DNA of 64,000 bases from UKL13-2 sp031414695 (GCA_031414695.1 JANNWG010000027.1:1-64000); one strand, 5' to 3'. Counted from the first letter of the stretch, positions 25,330 to 34,492 are shown. Numbers and translations: made by a program. Notes: generated from the letters alone by a model not told the origin.

Positions 25330-27600
25330 ATGATTGCGCACGAACTCGAAGTTAGCCTCCACGCGGCGTTTGTTGAAGCGCGGCACAAACGTCACGAGTT
25401 CATTACGGTCGAGCATTTATTGCTGGCCCTACTCGACAATCCATCCGCCCAAGAAGTCATGAAAGCCTGTGCGGCTAAGGTCGATGATTTACGTAAAAAT
25501 TTGACTGAATTTATTGAGCAGCACACGCCAATTGTGGCGGGCGATGGCGAGGTTAATACGCAGCCCACACTTGGCTTTCAACGCGTAATTCAGCGTGCGA
25601 TATTGCATGTGCAATCATCCGGCAAAAAAGAGGTAATGGGTGCCAATGTGATGGTCGCCATCTATGGCGAAAAAGATTCACACGCTGTTTATTATTTGCA
25701 TCAGCAAGGAGTATCGCGTCTTGATGTTGTTAATTTTATTTCTCACGGAATCTCAAAAGCCGCTCCGCAAACGCCTGAAAAAACGGAGGCTGAGAGTGAA
25801 GCCGCTGAAGCTGGTGAAACAGGCGGTGCGCTTGAGCAATTTACGCAAAACTTAAATCAGCTCGCCATTGATGGCAAGATTGACCCTCTCATTGGCCGCG
25901 ACCATGAAGTTGAGCGTGTGATACAAATATTGTGTCGTCGCCGTAAAAATAATCCATTGCTTGTTGGCGAAGCCGGTGTCGGCAAAACCGCCATTGCAGA
26001 AGGACTCGCCAAGCGTATTGTTGATAACGACGTGCCCGAAATTTTAGCCAAAGCGCTGGTGTACTCGCTCGACATGGGCTCGCTGTTGGCAGGTACAAAA
26101 TATCGCGGTGATTTTGAGCAACGTCTCAAAGCAGTATTAAAGCAACTTCACGATAATCCCAATGCGATTTTATTCATTGATGAAATTCACACCCTCATCG
26201 GTGCCGGTTCTGCATCGGGCGGTACGTTGGACGCGTCAAATTTATTAAAGCCTGCGTTGTCTTCTGGCCAACTCAAATGTATTGGCGCAACTACGTATCA
26301 AGAGTATCGCGGTGTATTTGAAAAAGACCACGCACTCGCGCGGCGCTTCCAAAAAATCGATGTGAATGAGCCGTCTGTGTCAGAAACAATCGAGATTTTG
26401 AAAGGCTTGAAATCACGCTTTGAAACACACCACGGCGTGAAATACACCTCTACCGCACTCACCACCGCAGCAGAGTTATCCGCTAAGTACATCAATGATC
26501 GTCATCTGCCCGACAAGGCCATTGATGTGATTGATGAGGCTGGTGCCGCGCAACGCATCGCGCCAAAATCGAAGCAGAAAAAAACCATTGGCAAAACCGA
26601 GATTGAAGAAATCATCGCCAAAATTGCGCGCATTCCTGCACGCAATGTGTCGAGTGATGATCGCAATGCGCTGAAAACACTTGATCGTGATTTGAAAGCC
26701 ACCGTATTTGGTCAAGATAAAGCCATTGAGGCGCTTGCGGCGGCAATCAAAATGGCACGCTCCGGCTTGGGCAGCACCACCAAACCTATTGGCTCGTTCT
26801 TATTCTCAGGTCCTACTGGCGTCGGTAAAACTGAAGTCGCCAAGCAGCTTGCTTTCGTACTCGGTATTGAGCTGATTCGCTTTGATATGTCTGAATACAT
26901 GGAGCGCCACGCGGTATCACGCTTAATCGGCGCGCCTCCTGGCTATGTTGGTTTTGATCAAGGTGGCCTCATGACAGAAGCCATTACCAAGCAGCCATAT
27001 TCAGTATTGTTGTTAGATGAAATCGAAAAAGCGCATCCAGATATTTACAATGTGCTCTTGCAAGTGATGGATCACGGCACGCTCACCGACAATAACGGTC
27101 GCAAAGCTGACTTCCGCAATGTGGTGATTATCATGACGACCAACGCAGGCGCGTCGGAATTATCCAAAACGTCTATCGGTTTTACTAATGATAAAAAAGC
27201 CGGTGACGAATTGGCTGAAATCAAGCGCATGTTTACGCCTGAATTCCGTAATCGCATTGACGCCACCATCTCATTTGCGCCGCTCGATGAAGTCGTTATC
27301 TTGCGCGTCGTCGATAAATTCTTAATGCAACTCGAAGCGCAGTTAACCGAGAAAAAAGTCGAGGCCACCTTCACTGAAGCGCTGAAAAAATACTTGGCTA
27401 AACACGGCTTTGACCCGCAAATGGGTGCGCGCCCAATGTCACGCTTAATTCAAGACACCATCCGCCGCGCTTTGGCTGATGAGCTACTGTTCGGCAAACT
27501 CGCGAGCGGCGGCAAAGTCACCATTGATATCGGCGCAGATGACAAGATTAAGCTCGATATTGAGAGTAATGAGAAAGAAGTCGCGGCGCAGGAAAGTTAG
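25330..27600 (+). CDS. clpA: ATP-dependent Clp protease ATP-binding subunit ClpA
   Basis: The 756-residue unfoldase works with ClpP and receives substrates from ClpS. It has the Clp N-terminal repeats (MIAHELEVSLHAAFVEARHKRHEFITVEHLL) and two AAA+ modules with Walker A motifs GEAGVGKT (near 217) and GPTGVGKT (near 497). Walker B sequences ILFIDEIH and SVLLLDEIEKA, the arginine-finger region NRIDATISF, and C-terminal GFDPQMGARPMSRLIQ complete the family pattern. The linker between N domain and AAA1 is Glu/Ala-rich (EAESEAAEAGETGG). Start ATG 25330 follows AAAGAAACTACCACC. Confidence 0.97.
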   Translation: MIAHELEVSLHAAFVEARHKRHEFITVEHLLLALLDNPSAQEVMKACAAKVDDLRKNLTEFIEQHTPIVAGDGEVNTQPTLGFQRVIQRAILHVQSSGKKEVMGANVMVAIYGEKDSHAVYYLHQQGVSRLDVVNFISHGISKAAPQTPEKTEAESEAAEAGETGGALEQFTQNLNQLAIDGKIDPLIGRDHEVERVIQILCRRRKNNPLLVGEAGVGKTAIAEGLAKRIVDNDVPEILAKALVYSLDMGSLLAGTKYRGDFEQRLKAVLKQLHDNPNAILFIDEIHTLIGAGSASGGTLDASNLLKPALSSGQLKCIGATTYQEYRGVFEKDHALARRFQKIDVNEPSVSETIEILKGLKSRFETHHGVKYTSTALTTAAELSAKYINDRHLPDKAIDVIDEAGAAQRIAPKSKQKKTIGKTEIEEIIAKIARIPARNVSSDDRNALKTLDRDLKATVFGQDKAIEALAAAIKMARSGLGSTTKPIGSFLFSGPTGVGKTEVAKQLAFVLGIELIRFDMSEYMERHAVSRLIGAPPGYVGFDQGGLMTEAITKQPYSVLLLDEIEKAHPDIYNVLLQVMDHGTLTDNNGRKADFRNVVIIMTTNAGASELSKTSIGFTNDKKAGDELAEIKRMFTPEFRNRIDATISFAPLDEVVILRVVDKFLMQLEAQLTEKKVEATFTEALKKYLAKHGFDPQMGARPMSRLIQDTIRRALADELLFGKLASGGKVTIDIGADDKIKLDIESNEKEVAAQES

Positions 27601-27624
27601 AGAAATAGCTAAAGTCTAATGTTT

Positions 27625-27662
27625 ACGGGCAATTTGGAGCTTTTTTGCTTCAAATTGCCCGT
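27625..27662. terminator. Bidirectional hairpin between convergent clpA and TonB-receptor genes
   Basis: Arms ACGGGCAATTTGGAGC and GCTTCAAATTGCCCGT pair with one mismatch around TTTTTT (27641-27646). The position 25 bases after the clpA stop and 12 bases before the receptor stop fits termination in both directions. Confidence 0.75.
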
Positions 27663-27674
27663 CTAGTAAAGACT

Positions 27675-29819
27675 TTAGAAATCCAGCCGCACCCCCATTT
27701 TTACGCTGCGCCCCGCTAATGGCGCTAAGTTACGGATAGTGTCAATTGAGGTAGCGCTAAATGCCCGTGCATTGTTGAGATTGTTGCCGGTGATGAATAT
27801 GCTGGCATTTGTCCCTTTGCCCATTGGCGAGAGCGCAAAGCTGTATTGCGCGCTGGCACTCCACAGCGTATAGCCCGCTGTACTGCCCAAGCTATCCTGA
27901 GACGGCACGCGGCTTTGTTTTGCGTGGCGGGTAGCACTTGTAGTCAGGCTAAAGCCTTGCCATGTATAGGCAATGCCAAATGTGGTGCGTAGTGGGGCAA
28001 TGCGTGGCAGTGGCTCACTGTTGGTTTTGTCATCGGCGCGTACAGCATCGATTTTTGCGGTGAGGGCTAACGTGTAAGGAAGCTTGACGATTTGCCAGAC
28101 AGTTTCAGCCTCAATGCCGCGTATGCGAGCAGATACCGCTTGATAGCCGTACTCAGGAAAAATTTCGGCGGTACAAATTGACTCAACAGAGGTGCCATCA
28201 CCGCAATCGGTAACACCACGATTGCCCTCGGTATCGCGGTCAACGCCGGTACGGCGAAGTGCCACAAATTGTCGAAACGACTGTTGAAAAAAACTCACCT
28301 TGGCGCGTGTGCCATTTTTGTCACCGTCCATTGCCCATGATGCACCCACATCAATTGCGTTGGCGCGTTCTTTGTTAAGCCGCGTGTTGCCAATTTCATA
28401 GGCGCTGGTAGCAATATGCGGGCCATCGGCATACAACTCATAGTAAGTCGGCGCACGTTCGTTATTCGCTAAGTTAGCGGTAATAGTCCACTCGCGGCTG
28501 GCTAAATAGCGCCCACCGAGCGAGACACTACCAAGCGTGAAGTCGCGTGTTGACGCAGCACCAAAACGTGCAGGCGCATTGTCAGCCGCACCTTCAGAAT
28601 TAACGCGGCTTTTTTCCCAACGTGCGCCGAAGGCATAGCGCATATTGCCGAGTGACATTTCCTCAAATAAAAATACAGCTTGATTGCAGGTGCGAGTTTT
28701 TGGCACGAATGCTTCATCGCCCAATGCTGAAAAACGAAATGTTTCAGCCTGTATGCCGACAACACCTTCGAGGCCAGCTATTTTGGCGTGCTTGATTTCA
28801 GCGCGTAAATCGCTACCTTTATTTTTGAATACTGTGCCGACCTCACTACCTTCAAACTCAATATGTTGGTAGTCACTTTGTGCCGCTTTCACAAATACGC
28901 CATCAATAAATTCGCCACCGAGCGCGCGCAAATTTAATTCCGCCGCCGTACGGCTTTGTTGCATGTCGATACGCACATCTGCTTCGGCGACCGTGCCGTA
29001 ATTGCTGTTATAGCGCGAATGCGATAAACCCACATTGCCGCGTCCATTTAAAAGTGTCAGTGATACACCCAACGCGCCACCGCGTGCGTCTGCTGCTGAG
29101 TTGATAATCGGGCTGGTAATGTTATTAATGTTCGGAACGCGATAGTTACTGGTGCGCCGATCAAACGCATCCGCGTGGATAGACAAAACACCATTACCCG
29201 CCTCAAGTAAGGCGGACGTGCCACGCTCACGATCCGCGCCGCCCAATCCAACGCCACGTGCTTCAAATGCCCCGCGTACACCACTGACAGCCGTACTTGG
29301 TATGCGGTTATCAATTACGTTAACCACGCCGCCAATTGCGGTACCGCCATAAAGCAATGTAGCTGGACCGCGCAATACTTCAATGCGCTCAATGGCAAGA
29401 GGATCAATCGCCGGATTATGGTCAAACGATAAACTCGACGCATCAAACGATGCGCCCAAATTGGTGAGCACGCGAACCCTATCGCCATCAAGACCGCGTA
29501 TCACCGGCCGCCCCGCATTCGGGCCAAACCAAGTGGATGACACGCCGAGTAAACCATTGACGGTTTCGCCGAGTGTGTTTGCACGGCGCAGCAATAAATC
29601 ATTGCCACTTAACACTTCAACAGGAGAAACGACATCACGTGCATCAGTAGCGGCGAGGGGATTGCCGACAACAATTATTTTTTCTATTTTCTTATCGTCG
29701 GTTATTGATTGAGTTTGAGATTGAGCTTGGGCGTATGCATTGTGTGTGCTTGAGAAAAACAATGCAGATAAAACCGCTGTGCGAAGAATAGAAATAGGTG
29801 AGCGTGGTTTGGTATTCAT
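27675..29819 (-). CDS. TonB-dependent outer-membrane receptor (ZnuD-like layout)
   Basis: The 714-residue protein has a signal peptide (SALFFSSTHNAYAQAQ), a TonB-box-like start (KIEKIIVVGNPLA), a plug domain with GRPVIRGLDGDRVRVLTNL and IERIEVLRGPATLLYGGTAIGGVVNV, and a beta barrel ending in Phe (SVKMGVRLDF). The plug sequence and LSFDHNPAIDP resemble ZnuD and related receptors for zinc or haem-like ligands. The ligand cannot be assigned. An inverted repeat lies upstream at 29854-29877. It is outside the catabolic island and stands alone. Confidence 0.88.
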   Translation of the reverse strand: MNTKPRSPISILRTAVLSALFFSSTHNAYAQAQSQTQSITDDKKIEKIIVVGNPLAATDARDVVSPVEVLSGNDLLLRRANTLGETVNGLLGVSSTWFGPNAGRPVIRGLDGDRVRVLTNLGASFDASSLSFDHNPAIDPLAIERIEVLRGPATLLYGGTAIGGVVNVIDNRIPSTAVSGVRGAFEARGVGLGGADRERGTSALLEAGNGVLSIHADAFDRRTSNYRVPNINNITSPIINSAADARGGALGVSLTLLNGRGNVGLSHSRYNSNYGTVAEADVRIDMQQSRTAAELNLRALGGEFIDGVFVKAAQSDYQHIEFEGSEVGTVFKNKGSDLRAEIKHAKIAGLEGVVGIQAETFRFSALGDEAFVPKTRTCNQAVFLFEEMSLGNMRYAFGARWEKSRVNSEGAADNAPARFGAASTRDFTLGSVSLGGRYLASREWTITANLANNERAPTYYELYADGPHIATSAYEIGNTRLNKERANAIDVGASWAMDGDKNGTRAKVSFFQQSFRQFVALRRTGVDRDTEGNRGVTDCGDGTSVESICTAEIFPEYGYQAVSARIRGIEAETVWQIVKLPYTLALTAKIDAVRADDKTNSEPLPRIAPLRTTFGIAYTWQGFSLTTSATRHAKQSRVPSQDSLGSTAGYTLWSASAQYSFALSPMGKGTNASIFITGNNLNNARAFSATSIDTIRNLAPLAGRSVKMGVRLDF

Positions 29820-29853
29820 TACTGTTATGCCTTTGAAAATCGTTAATAACGTA

Positions 29854-29877
29854 GATGCAAATCATATTAATTGCATC
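29854..29877. promoter_or_regulatory. Inverted repeat upstream of the TonB-receptor gene
   Basis: GATGCAA (29854-29860) and TTGCATC (29871-29877) are separated by 10 AT-rich bases, 35 bp before the receptor start. It could be a metal-regulator operator, but it does not match the classical Zur or Fur consensus. The remaining sequence up to 30189 is AT-rich and shows no gene I can support; a 120-codon frame there overlaps the receptor and looks spurious. Confidence 0.45.
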
Positions 29878-30189
29878 TAAGTTGCAATTGTAACGTAAAC
29901 GATTAGACAAAAACGGGCGACTGACGTAGCCTATTAATTCCATTGCTAAATTTGTCATTCCGACAGAGCGCAGGTCGTATTTATAAATAAGCGCGCGACG
30001 ATGAATCTCATCGGCTATACGATTCTTGTCAATTACGCTGATACGATTCCTCACGAAAAACCGTTCGGATTGACAGGCTAAGTTTAAGAATTAATAAACG
30101 AATAATTTGAAAATAGAATGAGCGCAAGGATCAGACGTATGCAGCGCGCATTGCACGCGCTGGATTGGCGGGATTGAAAGCAGACCGCG

Positions 30190-30549
30190 TTAATTTTCGA
30201 TTAAGCCGAACTCACGTTGTAATTTTTTGGTGAGCTTAATTGCCACAATATCGTAGGCGCGTTTGAGTAATGCCTTGAGTTCAGCATCTGTCACCGCATC
30301 AAGGTTATTCAGCTGAACCCATTTCGCACGCGCTAAATAGGGTGCAGGAATAAAGCCTGGTCGGTCGGTAAATTCCAGAAAACGATCATCGTCCACTTTG
30401 AAGCAGACAAAAGTGCCACGTGATTTATTCTCAGTTGCAATGGCAAACATTTTGCCGCCGATGGAATAAACATGATCAATCTCCCACTTCACATCTGCAG
30501 TTGCGTGTGGGAGGTTGGTGCAATATTTTTTGATGGCGCTTAGTTTCAT
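30190..30549 (-). CDS. MmcQ/YjbR family protein
   Basis: The 119-residue protein has the YjbR layout: MKLSAIKKYCTNLPHATADVKWEIDHVYSIGGKMFAI, VCFKVDDDRFLEFTDRPGF, PAPYLARAKWVQLNNLDAVTDAELKALLKRAYDIVAIKLTKK. The family has a double-wing fold similar to DNA-binding proteins and an unknown role. Its start abuts the left ftsB-like repeat, which suggests that yjbR originally followed ftsB on the same strand. Confidence 0.85.
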   Translation of the reverse strand: MKLSAIKKYCTNLPHATADVKWEIDHVYSIGGKMFAIATENKSRGTFVCFKVDDDRFLEFTDRPGFIPAPYLARAKWVQLNNLDAVTDAELKALLKRAYDIVAIKLTKKLQREFGLIEN

Positions 30550-30553
30550 AAAA

Positions 30554-30900
30554 TCGCCTATTGACGAGTGTTTTGAGACATTTTAGTCTCTAGGCGCACG
30601 CCATTGCTAGTGTTTATGGTTTAGGGGACTTCTTATAACCTCAAATTCCGTTCGCCCTGAGGTATCGAAGGGTTGTTCAAGCCCTATAAATCAAGCACTT
30701 AACAGTGTGTGCTTCGATACCTCAGCACGAACGGCGGGTTATGAGAACTGCCCGTTTAGTGTTAACCGCACTGGCTCTGCTAATAACTTGATAAAACGGT
30801 TCATTGGTGCGAATCATGCCTAGCTCGACGCTAGCACGCACTTCCATAGTTAGTAGCGCATCTTCTATATTGCTGCTACTAGCTTCGTTCTGCGCACAGC
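30554..30900 (-). pseudogene. Fragment of ftsB (C-terminal half), interrupted by a small insertion
   Basis: Minus-strand translation from about 30890 reads NIEDALLTMEVRASVELGMI and then RTNEPFYQVISRASAVNTK. Compare the real FtsB: LKEGLVAVEERARVELGMI and RTNETFYQVISKTSTANTKP. The last about 100 coding bases are highly similar, while the more N-terminal part is much more diverged. The insertion at 30625-30753 separates the last codons from the stop and from the 3' flank (30554-30624), which itself matches 61007-61077. There is no start or N-terminal transmembrane part, so it cannot act in division. Confidence 0.8.
30625..30753. mobile_element. 129-bp MITE-like/REP-like insertion with 6-bp target duplication
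   Basis: The ftsB fragment is split by 129 bp with imperfect terminal inverted repeats of about 45 bp (left end GGGACTTCTTATAACC, right end complementary to GGGCAGTTCTCATAACC). GTTTAG occurs on both sides (30619-30624 and 30754-30759) but only once at the matching site of the intact ftsB region, so it is a target-site duplication. The arms include CCTGAGGTATCGAAGG, similar to a palindromic repeat common in proteobacterial intergenic DNA, and the same core occurs at 59694-59759. It encodes nothing and would have moved in trans. Confidence 0.75.
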
Positions 30901-30984
30901 GCGTAAAGTGGCGAAATGATGCACTTGTTAGAGAATCTTTTGCGTAGCCCTATGCTTGCCGCTGATACCAACGCAAATTGCTCG

Positions 30985-31497
30985 TCAGGCTTTCGCCATA
31001 GTTGATCCAGGCATGATGGCTGGCAAGGGCGCACCGTCCACAGTGGCGGGTGTGGCGTCAATCAGCACGAAGGCTACCCGTACGGTAGTGTCAGCGCTGG
31101 GATTACGCCAAGCGTGGATCGTGCCTCGTTGTACGATGACCGAGCCCGCTTCCAGTCGTGTGATCGCGCCATCATCGAGTTCGAGCTCGACCACGCCAGA
31201 CATGACGATGCCGTAGTCGAGGCTGTTCGTTCTGTGCATCGCTGATACCCGACCCGGCAAGAGATCAACGATCCGCAGCACTGTGCCACCAGGCAGCGTC
31301 AGACCGACCGTTCGCTCGCGGCCGTCGGTAGCATCGTCGTTGTCAACTGGCAAGCCTGTAGTCGACCAGACTAGTGTGAATGCGGCAGCACCTGCAGCGC
31401 CAGTCAGTGGGGTCAGCAATGTGTCGCTAGTGATGACGGCACGACCCGCCGTATCATGTCCGGTTACGACGCGGCGCAAGGGATTGTTCTGGCTCAT
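30985..31497 (-). CDS. Cupin-domain protein
   Basis: The 170-residue protein ends with a conserved beta-barrel: VLRIVDLLPGRVSAMHRTNSLDYGIVMSGVVELELDDG, then GSVIVQRGTIHAWRN. These are the two cupin motifs, with probable metal ligands His near 106 and near 146. It may be a small dioxygenase, isomerase or sensor-type cupin. It follows the SDR gene after 32 bp on the same strand and is probably controlled by the operator at 32383-32400. The catalytic role in the pathway is not clear. Confidence 0.75.
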   Translation of the reverse strand: MSQNNPLRRVVTGHDTAGRAVITSDTLLTPLTGAAGAAAFTLVWSTTGLPVDNDDATDGRERTVGLTLPGGTVLRIVDLLPGRVSAMHRTNSLDYGIVMSGVVELELDDGAITRLEAGSVIVQRGTIHAWRNPSADTTVRVAFVLIDATPATVDGAPLPAIMPGSTMAKA

Positions 31498-31529
31498 GGT
31501 GAGTCACTCTCTATGTAAGTCCTAGGCGT

Positions 31530-32285
31530 TTAGCTGCCATCAGTAATTATTGTGCCACCATCGACCACCAGCACATGACCATTAACGAAGCCGCCAGCAG
31601 GCGAGGCGAGAAAAACTGCTGCTCCTGCAATCTCATTTGCTTCGCCGGGGCGTCGTAGTGGTGTCATTTGCATGCGTTTTGCCATGAAGACGTCGTCGGT
31701 CAGTAGCGAATCCGCAAAACCAGTACGAATAAGCCCCGGCGCAATTGCATTTGTCCGCACGCCCTTAGGTCCCCACTGCACTGCGAGGTTACGCGCCAGT
31801 TGAATCACGCCAGCCTTTGCTACCGCATAGCCTTCAATACGTCCATTGCCACGTAGTCCTGCAAGACTAGCGACTAGCGTTACCGAGGCGCCAGCCCGAG
31901 TGGCCATCACAGGCAAGGCATGCTTGGTCAGTACTACCATTGAGCGCAGATTGACTGCGATGACACGATCAAAGGCTGTCATGTTGAGAGGGTCAGCCGA
32001 GGCTGCGGCATGAATGCCAGCGTTCGACACCAAGATGTCAATACCGCCAAGTTGAGAAGTAGTTTGCGCCACAAGTGAGGCTACAGCCGCATCCTCAGAC
32101 ACGTCACAAGTAATGCCGGTGGTATTCAAGCGCTCAGCAGCGGCAGCCGTATCGGCAGCATTCTCACTTGAAACAACTACGTGCGCACCGTGTTGTTGTA
32201 GTGCCTGCGCAATGGCGTAGCCAAGGCCTCGGGTTGAACCTGTAACTATGGCAACTTTGCCGGAGAGATCAAAAAGTGGCGTCAT
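31530..32285 (-). CDS. SDR family NAD(P)-dependent oxidoreductase
   Basis: The 251-residue classical short-chain dehydrogenase has the cofactor loop VTGSTRGLGYAIA (about 14-26), NAGIHAA, catalytic Ser in VTLVASLAG, YAVAKAG (Tyr and Lys, four apart), and C-terminal PAGGFVNGHVLVVDGG. It could oxidise a dihydrodiol or alcohol intermediate to the aromatic or ketone. It heads a two-gene minus-strand unit with the cupin gene, behind a TetR-type operator 106 bp upstream. Confidence 0.9.
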   Translation of the reverse strand: MTPLFDLSGKVAIVTGSTRGLGYAIAQALQQHGAHVVVSSENAADTAAAAERLNTTGITCDVSEDAAVASLVAQTTSQLGGIDILVSNAGIHAAASADPLNMTAFDRVIAVNLRSMVVLTKHALPVMATRAGASVTLVASLAGLRGNGRIEGYAVAKAGVIQLARNLAVQWGPKGVRTNAIAPGLIRTGFADSLLTDDVFMAKRMQMTPLRRPGEANEIAGAAVFLASPAGGFVNGHVLVVDGGTIITDGS

Positions 32286-32382
32286 TGTTTAGCTTTCAAT
32301 TCGTGTTGTGACTTGCCGTCGTATCATTAAGCGCCAGTTATAAACTCGCTAATATTTAGATGTGTACCAACATGAGCAAGTA

Positions 32383-32400
32383 ATTCCTATTTACAGGAAT
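32383..32400. promoter_or_regulatory. Operator site 1 (ATTCCT-N6-AGGAAT)
   Basis: ATTCCTATTTACAGGAAT, extended by GTA/TAC to a 24-bp inverted repeat (32380-32403). It lies before the SDR-cupin unit and just behind the TetR gene. It is the best-formed of five related sites in the island. Confidence 0.7.
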
Positions 32401-32550
32401 TACTATACCAGACATATCGACTTATAAATATTAAGTTCATCTACTCGGACACAATGACAAAACCTGCGCTAATGAGCGAGCCGTCCCCTATGCTGATGGT
32501 CAACTAGAGTCTGTGGTGCACCGCTACGTGAGCACAATTGCGTAGAAACG

Positions 32551-33222
32551 TTATCGCTTGTGCAAACCGCCGATAACCATCTCTACGAGAAACGCTTGAA
32601 ATCCGGCCGCGAGTTTGTCCATGTTGGTGTTACTCGGCACGACCCGACTAATTAGCGGCTCTGCCGATGCAAAGAAGTCGCTAGCGCCTAGCACAAGTAG
32701 GTGTAGGAACAGTGGGTTGACATTTTGCATGGTTTTGCCTCCATCCGCCTTTAACACCCGACGGTAAAACGCCACTAGTTCTAGGTTCATCTTGCGCACT
32801 CGCGCGCGTGACTCTTCGTCATCGGCATTTGTCAGTTCGTCAATCATTAGGCGATGCATGAAGGGCGCTGAACGGGTGAGCTTTAAGACTTGACGAATGT
32901 GATCAACTAATGCCGCCTGCGGTGCTGCGCTAAGCGCGGTATCGTCCCACGCCTTATGCGTGGCGCCTTGGTGAGTTACACGGTCGGCTACAGCAAACAG
33001 AAGTGCCGTGCGATTGACGAAGTAATACCGTACTAGCGCAGGATCGACCTTTGCCTCTTGGGCAATGCGCGTGATTGTGACGCGTGCAGGCGGCAGCTCG
33101 TGCAGCAATTTTTCGGCTGCGGCGAGCAAACGCTCTCGACCAACATCGTTTTCGCCGGCCACGGGGCGTCCCTGCCCGCGTCGTTTTTGGATTCTCTTGA
33201 TTGAAGGTTTCGCTACAGTCAT
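32551..33222 (-). CDS. TetR/AcrR family transcriptional regulator
   Basis: The 223-residue protein has a TetR-type helix-turn-helix near residues 43-75 (ARVTITRIAQEAKVDPALV, then RYYFVNRTALLFAV). A ligand-binding C-terminal domain follows, with LHLLVLGASDFFASAEPLI. The N terminus is basic (KPSIKRIQKRRGQGRP). It lies between two of the five ATTCCT-N6-AGGAAT palindromes (32383 and 33374), so autoregulation is likely. It is the natural candidate for the repressor that coordinates the four catabolic units carrying this site; the inducer is unknown. Confidence 0.9.
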   Translation of the reverse strand: MTVAKPSIKRIQKRRGQGRPVAGENDVGRERLLAAAEKLLHELPPARVTITRIAQEAKVDPALVRYYFVNRTALLFAVADRVTHQGATHKAWDDTALSAAPQAALVDHIRQVLKLTRSAPFMHRLMIDELTNADDEESRARVRKMNLELVAFYRRVLKADGGKTMQNVNPLFLHLLVLGASDFFASAEPLISRVVPSNTNMDKLAAGFQAFLVEMVIGGLHKR

Positions 33223-33373
33223 AGTTTTGTAGTGTTAGCTTAGGTTATAAAAGCAATATCAAACACTATATTCCTAATCCTCTGAAATCTTGCCTTCAAC
33301 ATTTTTCGTTAGCAAGTACAGCACTATTAGCACGATGCATCATCCTTGACATCGCAGTCATCGACACGCTAAT

Positions 33374-33391
33374 ATTCCTGTATACAAGAAT
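33374..33391. promoter_or_regulatory. Operator site 2 (ATTCCT-N6-AAGAAT)
   Basis: ATTCCTGTATACAAGAAT has one mismatch in the right arm and a GTATAC core. It lies in the 286-bp divergent region between the TetR gene and the ICL-family gene, so it could control both. Nothing else recognisable is present in this gap. Confidence 0.6.
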
Positions 33392-33508
33392 AATGCAATT
33401 TACTATGAACAAAGTAATACTGAATTTACCGAGCCATATAAATGTTGGCTGTGTTCAGCGGAAAAACTGTCCACTTAGCGCTTATTGCTGGATCGTTGGG
33501 AGGCGCTA

Positions 33509-34492
33509 ATGGATCATGTGAATGAGGCGACGCGCAAGCGAAAGCGCTTACGCGAGTTGTTGACCCGCAAAGAAATATTAATCATGCCAGGTGGTTTCAG
33601 CCCGCTGCTGGCTGGTATCGCAGCGGAGGCGGGTTTCGAGGCCTATTTTTTGTCTGGCTCGCAGCTCTCAGCTTTCATGTATGGTTACCCCGATACCGGC
33701 GTAGTTGGGTTGCGCGATGTGGTCGATCACGCGCGCCACATCGCTGCTCGCATCGATATCCCGTTGCTTGTCGATTTCGATACGGGTTTTGGCAACGCGG
33801 TTACCACTTGGTATGCTGTTCAGGAATGCGTCCGCGCGGGTGCTGCAGCACTTCAAATTGAGGATCAAGAAGCACCCAAAAAATCGGGCACCTTGGCTGG
33901 CCGCCGTTGCATCAGTCAGGCTGAGGCTGTCGGCAAGATACGCGCTGCTATCGATGCGCGACAAGCCATTGACCCTGAATTTGTGGTGTGCGCACGCGTA
34001 GACGCCATGGGCGCTGAAGGTGAAAATTGGGACTCCACGTTAGCGCGTTGTCAAGCCTATGTTGACGAAGGTGGAGCTGATCTGATTTGGTTAAATTCAG
34101 TGCAGACCCGTGAGCAGTTGCAAATCGCTTGCCGCAAAGTGAATGCGCCTATTCTTACAATTTGGGGTGGAGCTGATCCGTCGCCCACACCTGACGAGTT
34201 AGAGGGTTTGGGCGTGAAGGTTGCGCTGTATCCGACCCTTGCGGCCTCAGTAGGCATGCACGCTGCGTGGCATGTTTTGCACGACTTCAAATCGCGTGGT
34301 GTACAGGCCATAGTAGATTGGCGGATGCAGTTGCACAGCAGTCCATACGGGATTGCCAATTTTGCCGAACTCACAGGTCTGCCGAAAGTGCGTGCACTCG
34401 AAACCAATTTCATCCCTCTAGGTTGTCAGCGCGACTATGAGACGACTTGGGGACATCGCGCGACCCACGAGATACAAAAGACTGAGCCATGA
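33509..34492 (+). CDS. Isocitrate lyase/PEP mutase superfamily protein
   Basis: The ATG at 33509 has a GGGAGG ribosome site and is preferred to an upstream TTG at 33485; the product has 327 residues. The TIM-barrel signature includes LIMPGGFSPLLAGIAAEAGF, LLVDFDTGFGNA (metal-binding Asp), ALQIEDQEAPKKSG, and CARVDAMGAEG. In lyases of this superfamily the catalytic loop is K-(K/R)-C-G-H; here it is KKSGT, with Ser126 in place of Cys, so classical C-C lyase chemistry is doubtful. Candidates are a dimethylmalate lyase, oxaloacetate decarboxylase or hydrolase role on a side product. It overlaps the following gene by ATGA. Confidence 0.8.
   Translation: MDHVNEATRKRKRLRELLTRKEILIMPGGFSPLLAGIAAEAGFEAYFLSGSQLSAFMYGYPDTGVVGLRDVVDHARHIAARIDIPLLVDFDTGFGNAVTTWYAVQECVRAGAAALQIEDQEAPKKSGTLAGRRCISQAEAVGKIRAAIDARQAIDPEFVVCARVDAMGAEGENWDSTLARCQAYVDEGGADLIWLNSVQTREQLQIACRKVNAPILTIWGGADPSPTPDELEGLGVKVALYPTLAASVGMHAAWHVLHDFKSRGVQAIVDWRMQLHSSPYGIANFAELTGLPKVRALETNFIPLGCQRDYETTWGHRATHEIQKTEP

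Noticed and set aside
29854..29877. Zur box in front of the ZnuD-like receptor
   Set aside because: The inverted repeat does not match the GTTATANTATAAC-type consensus; it is reported only as an unassigned palindrome.
29692..30054. 120-codon minus-strand frame upstream of the TonB-receptor gene
   Set aside because: It overlaps the receptor signal-peptide region in another frame, is rich in Ile/Asn/Ser as expected for translated AT-rich spacer, and has no recognisable motif.
8654..33848. Avoidance of CTGCAG as a sign of an active PstI-type system
   Set aside because: CTGCAG occurs, for example at 8654, 12756 and 33843, so there is no strong avoidance visible by eye; methylation could still protect these sites.
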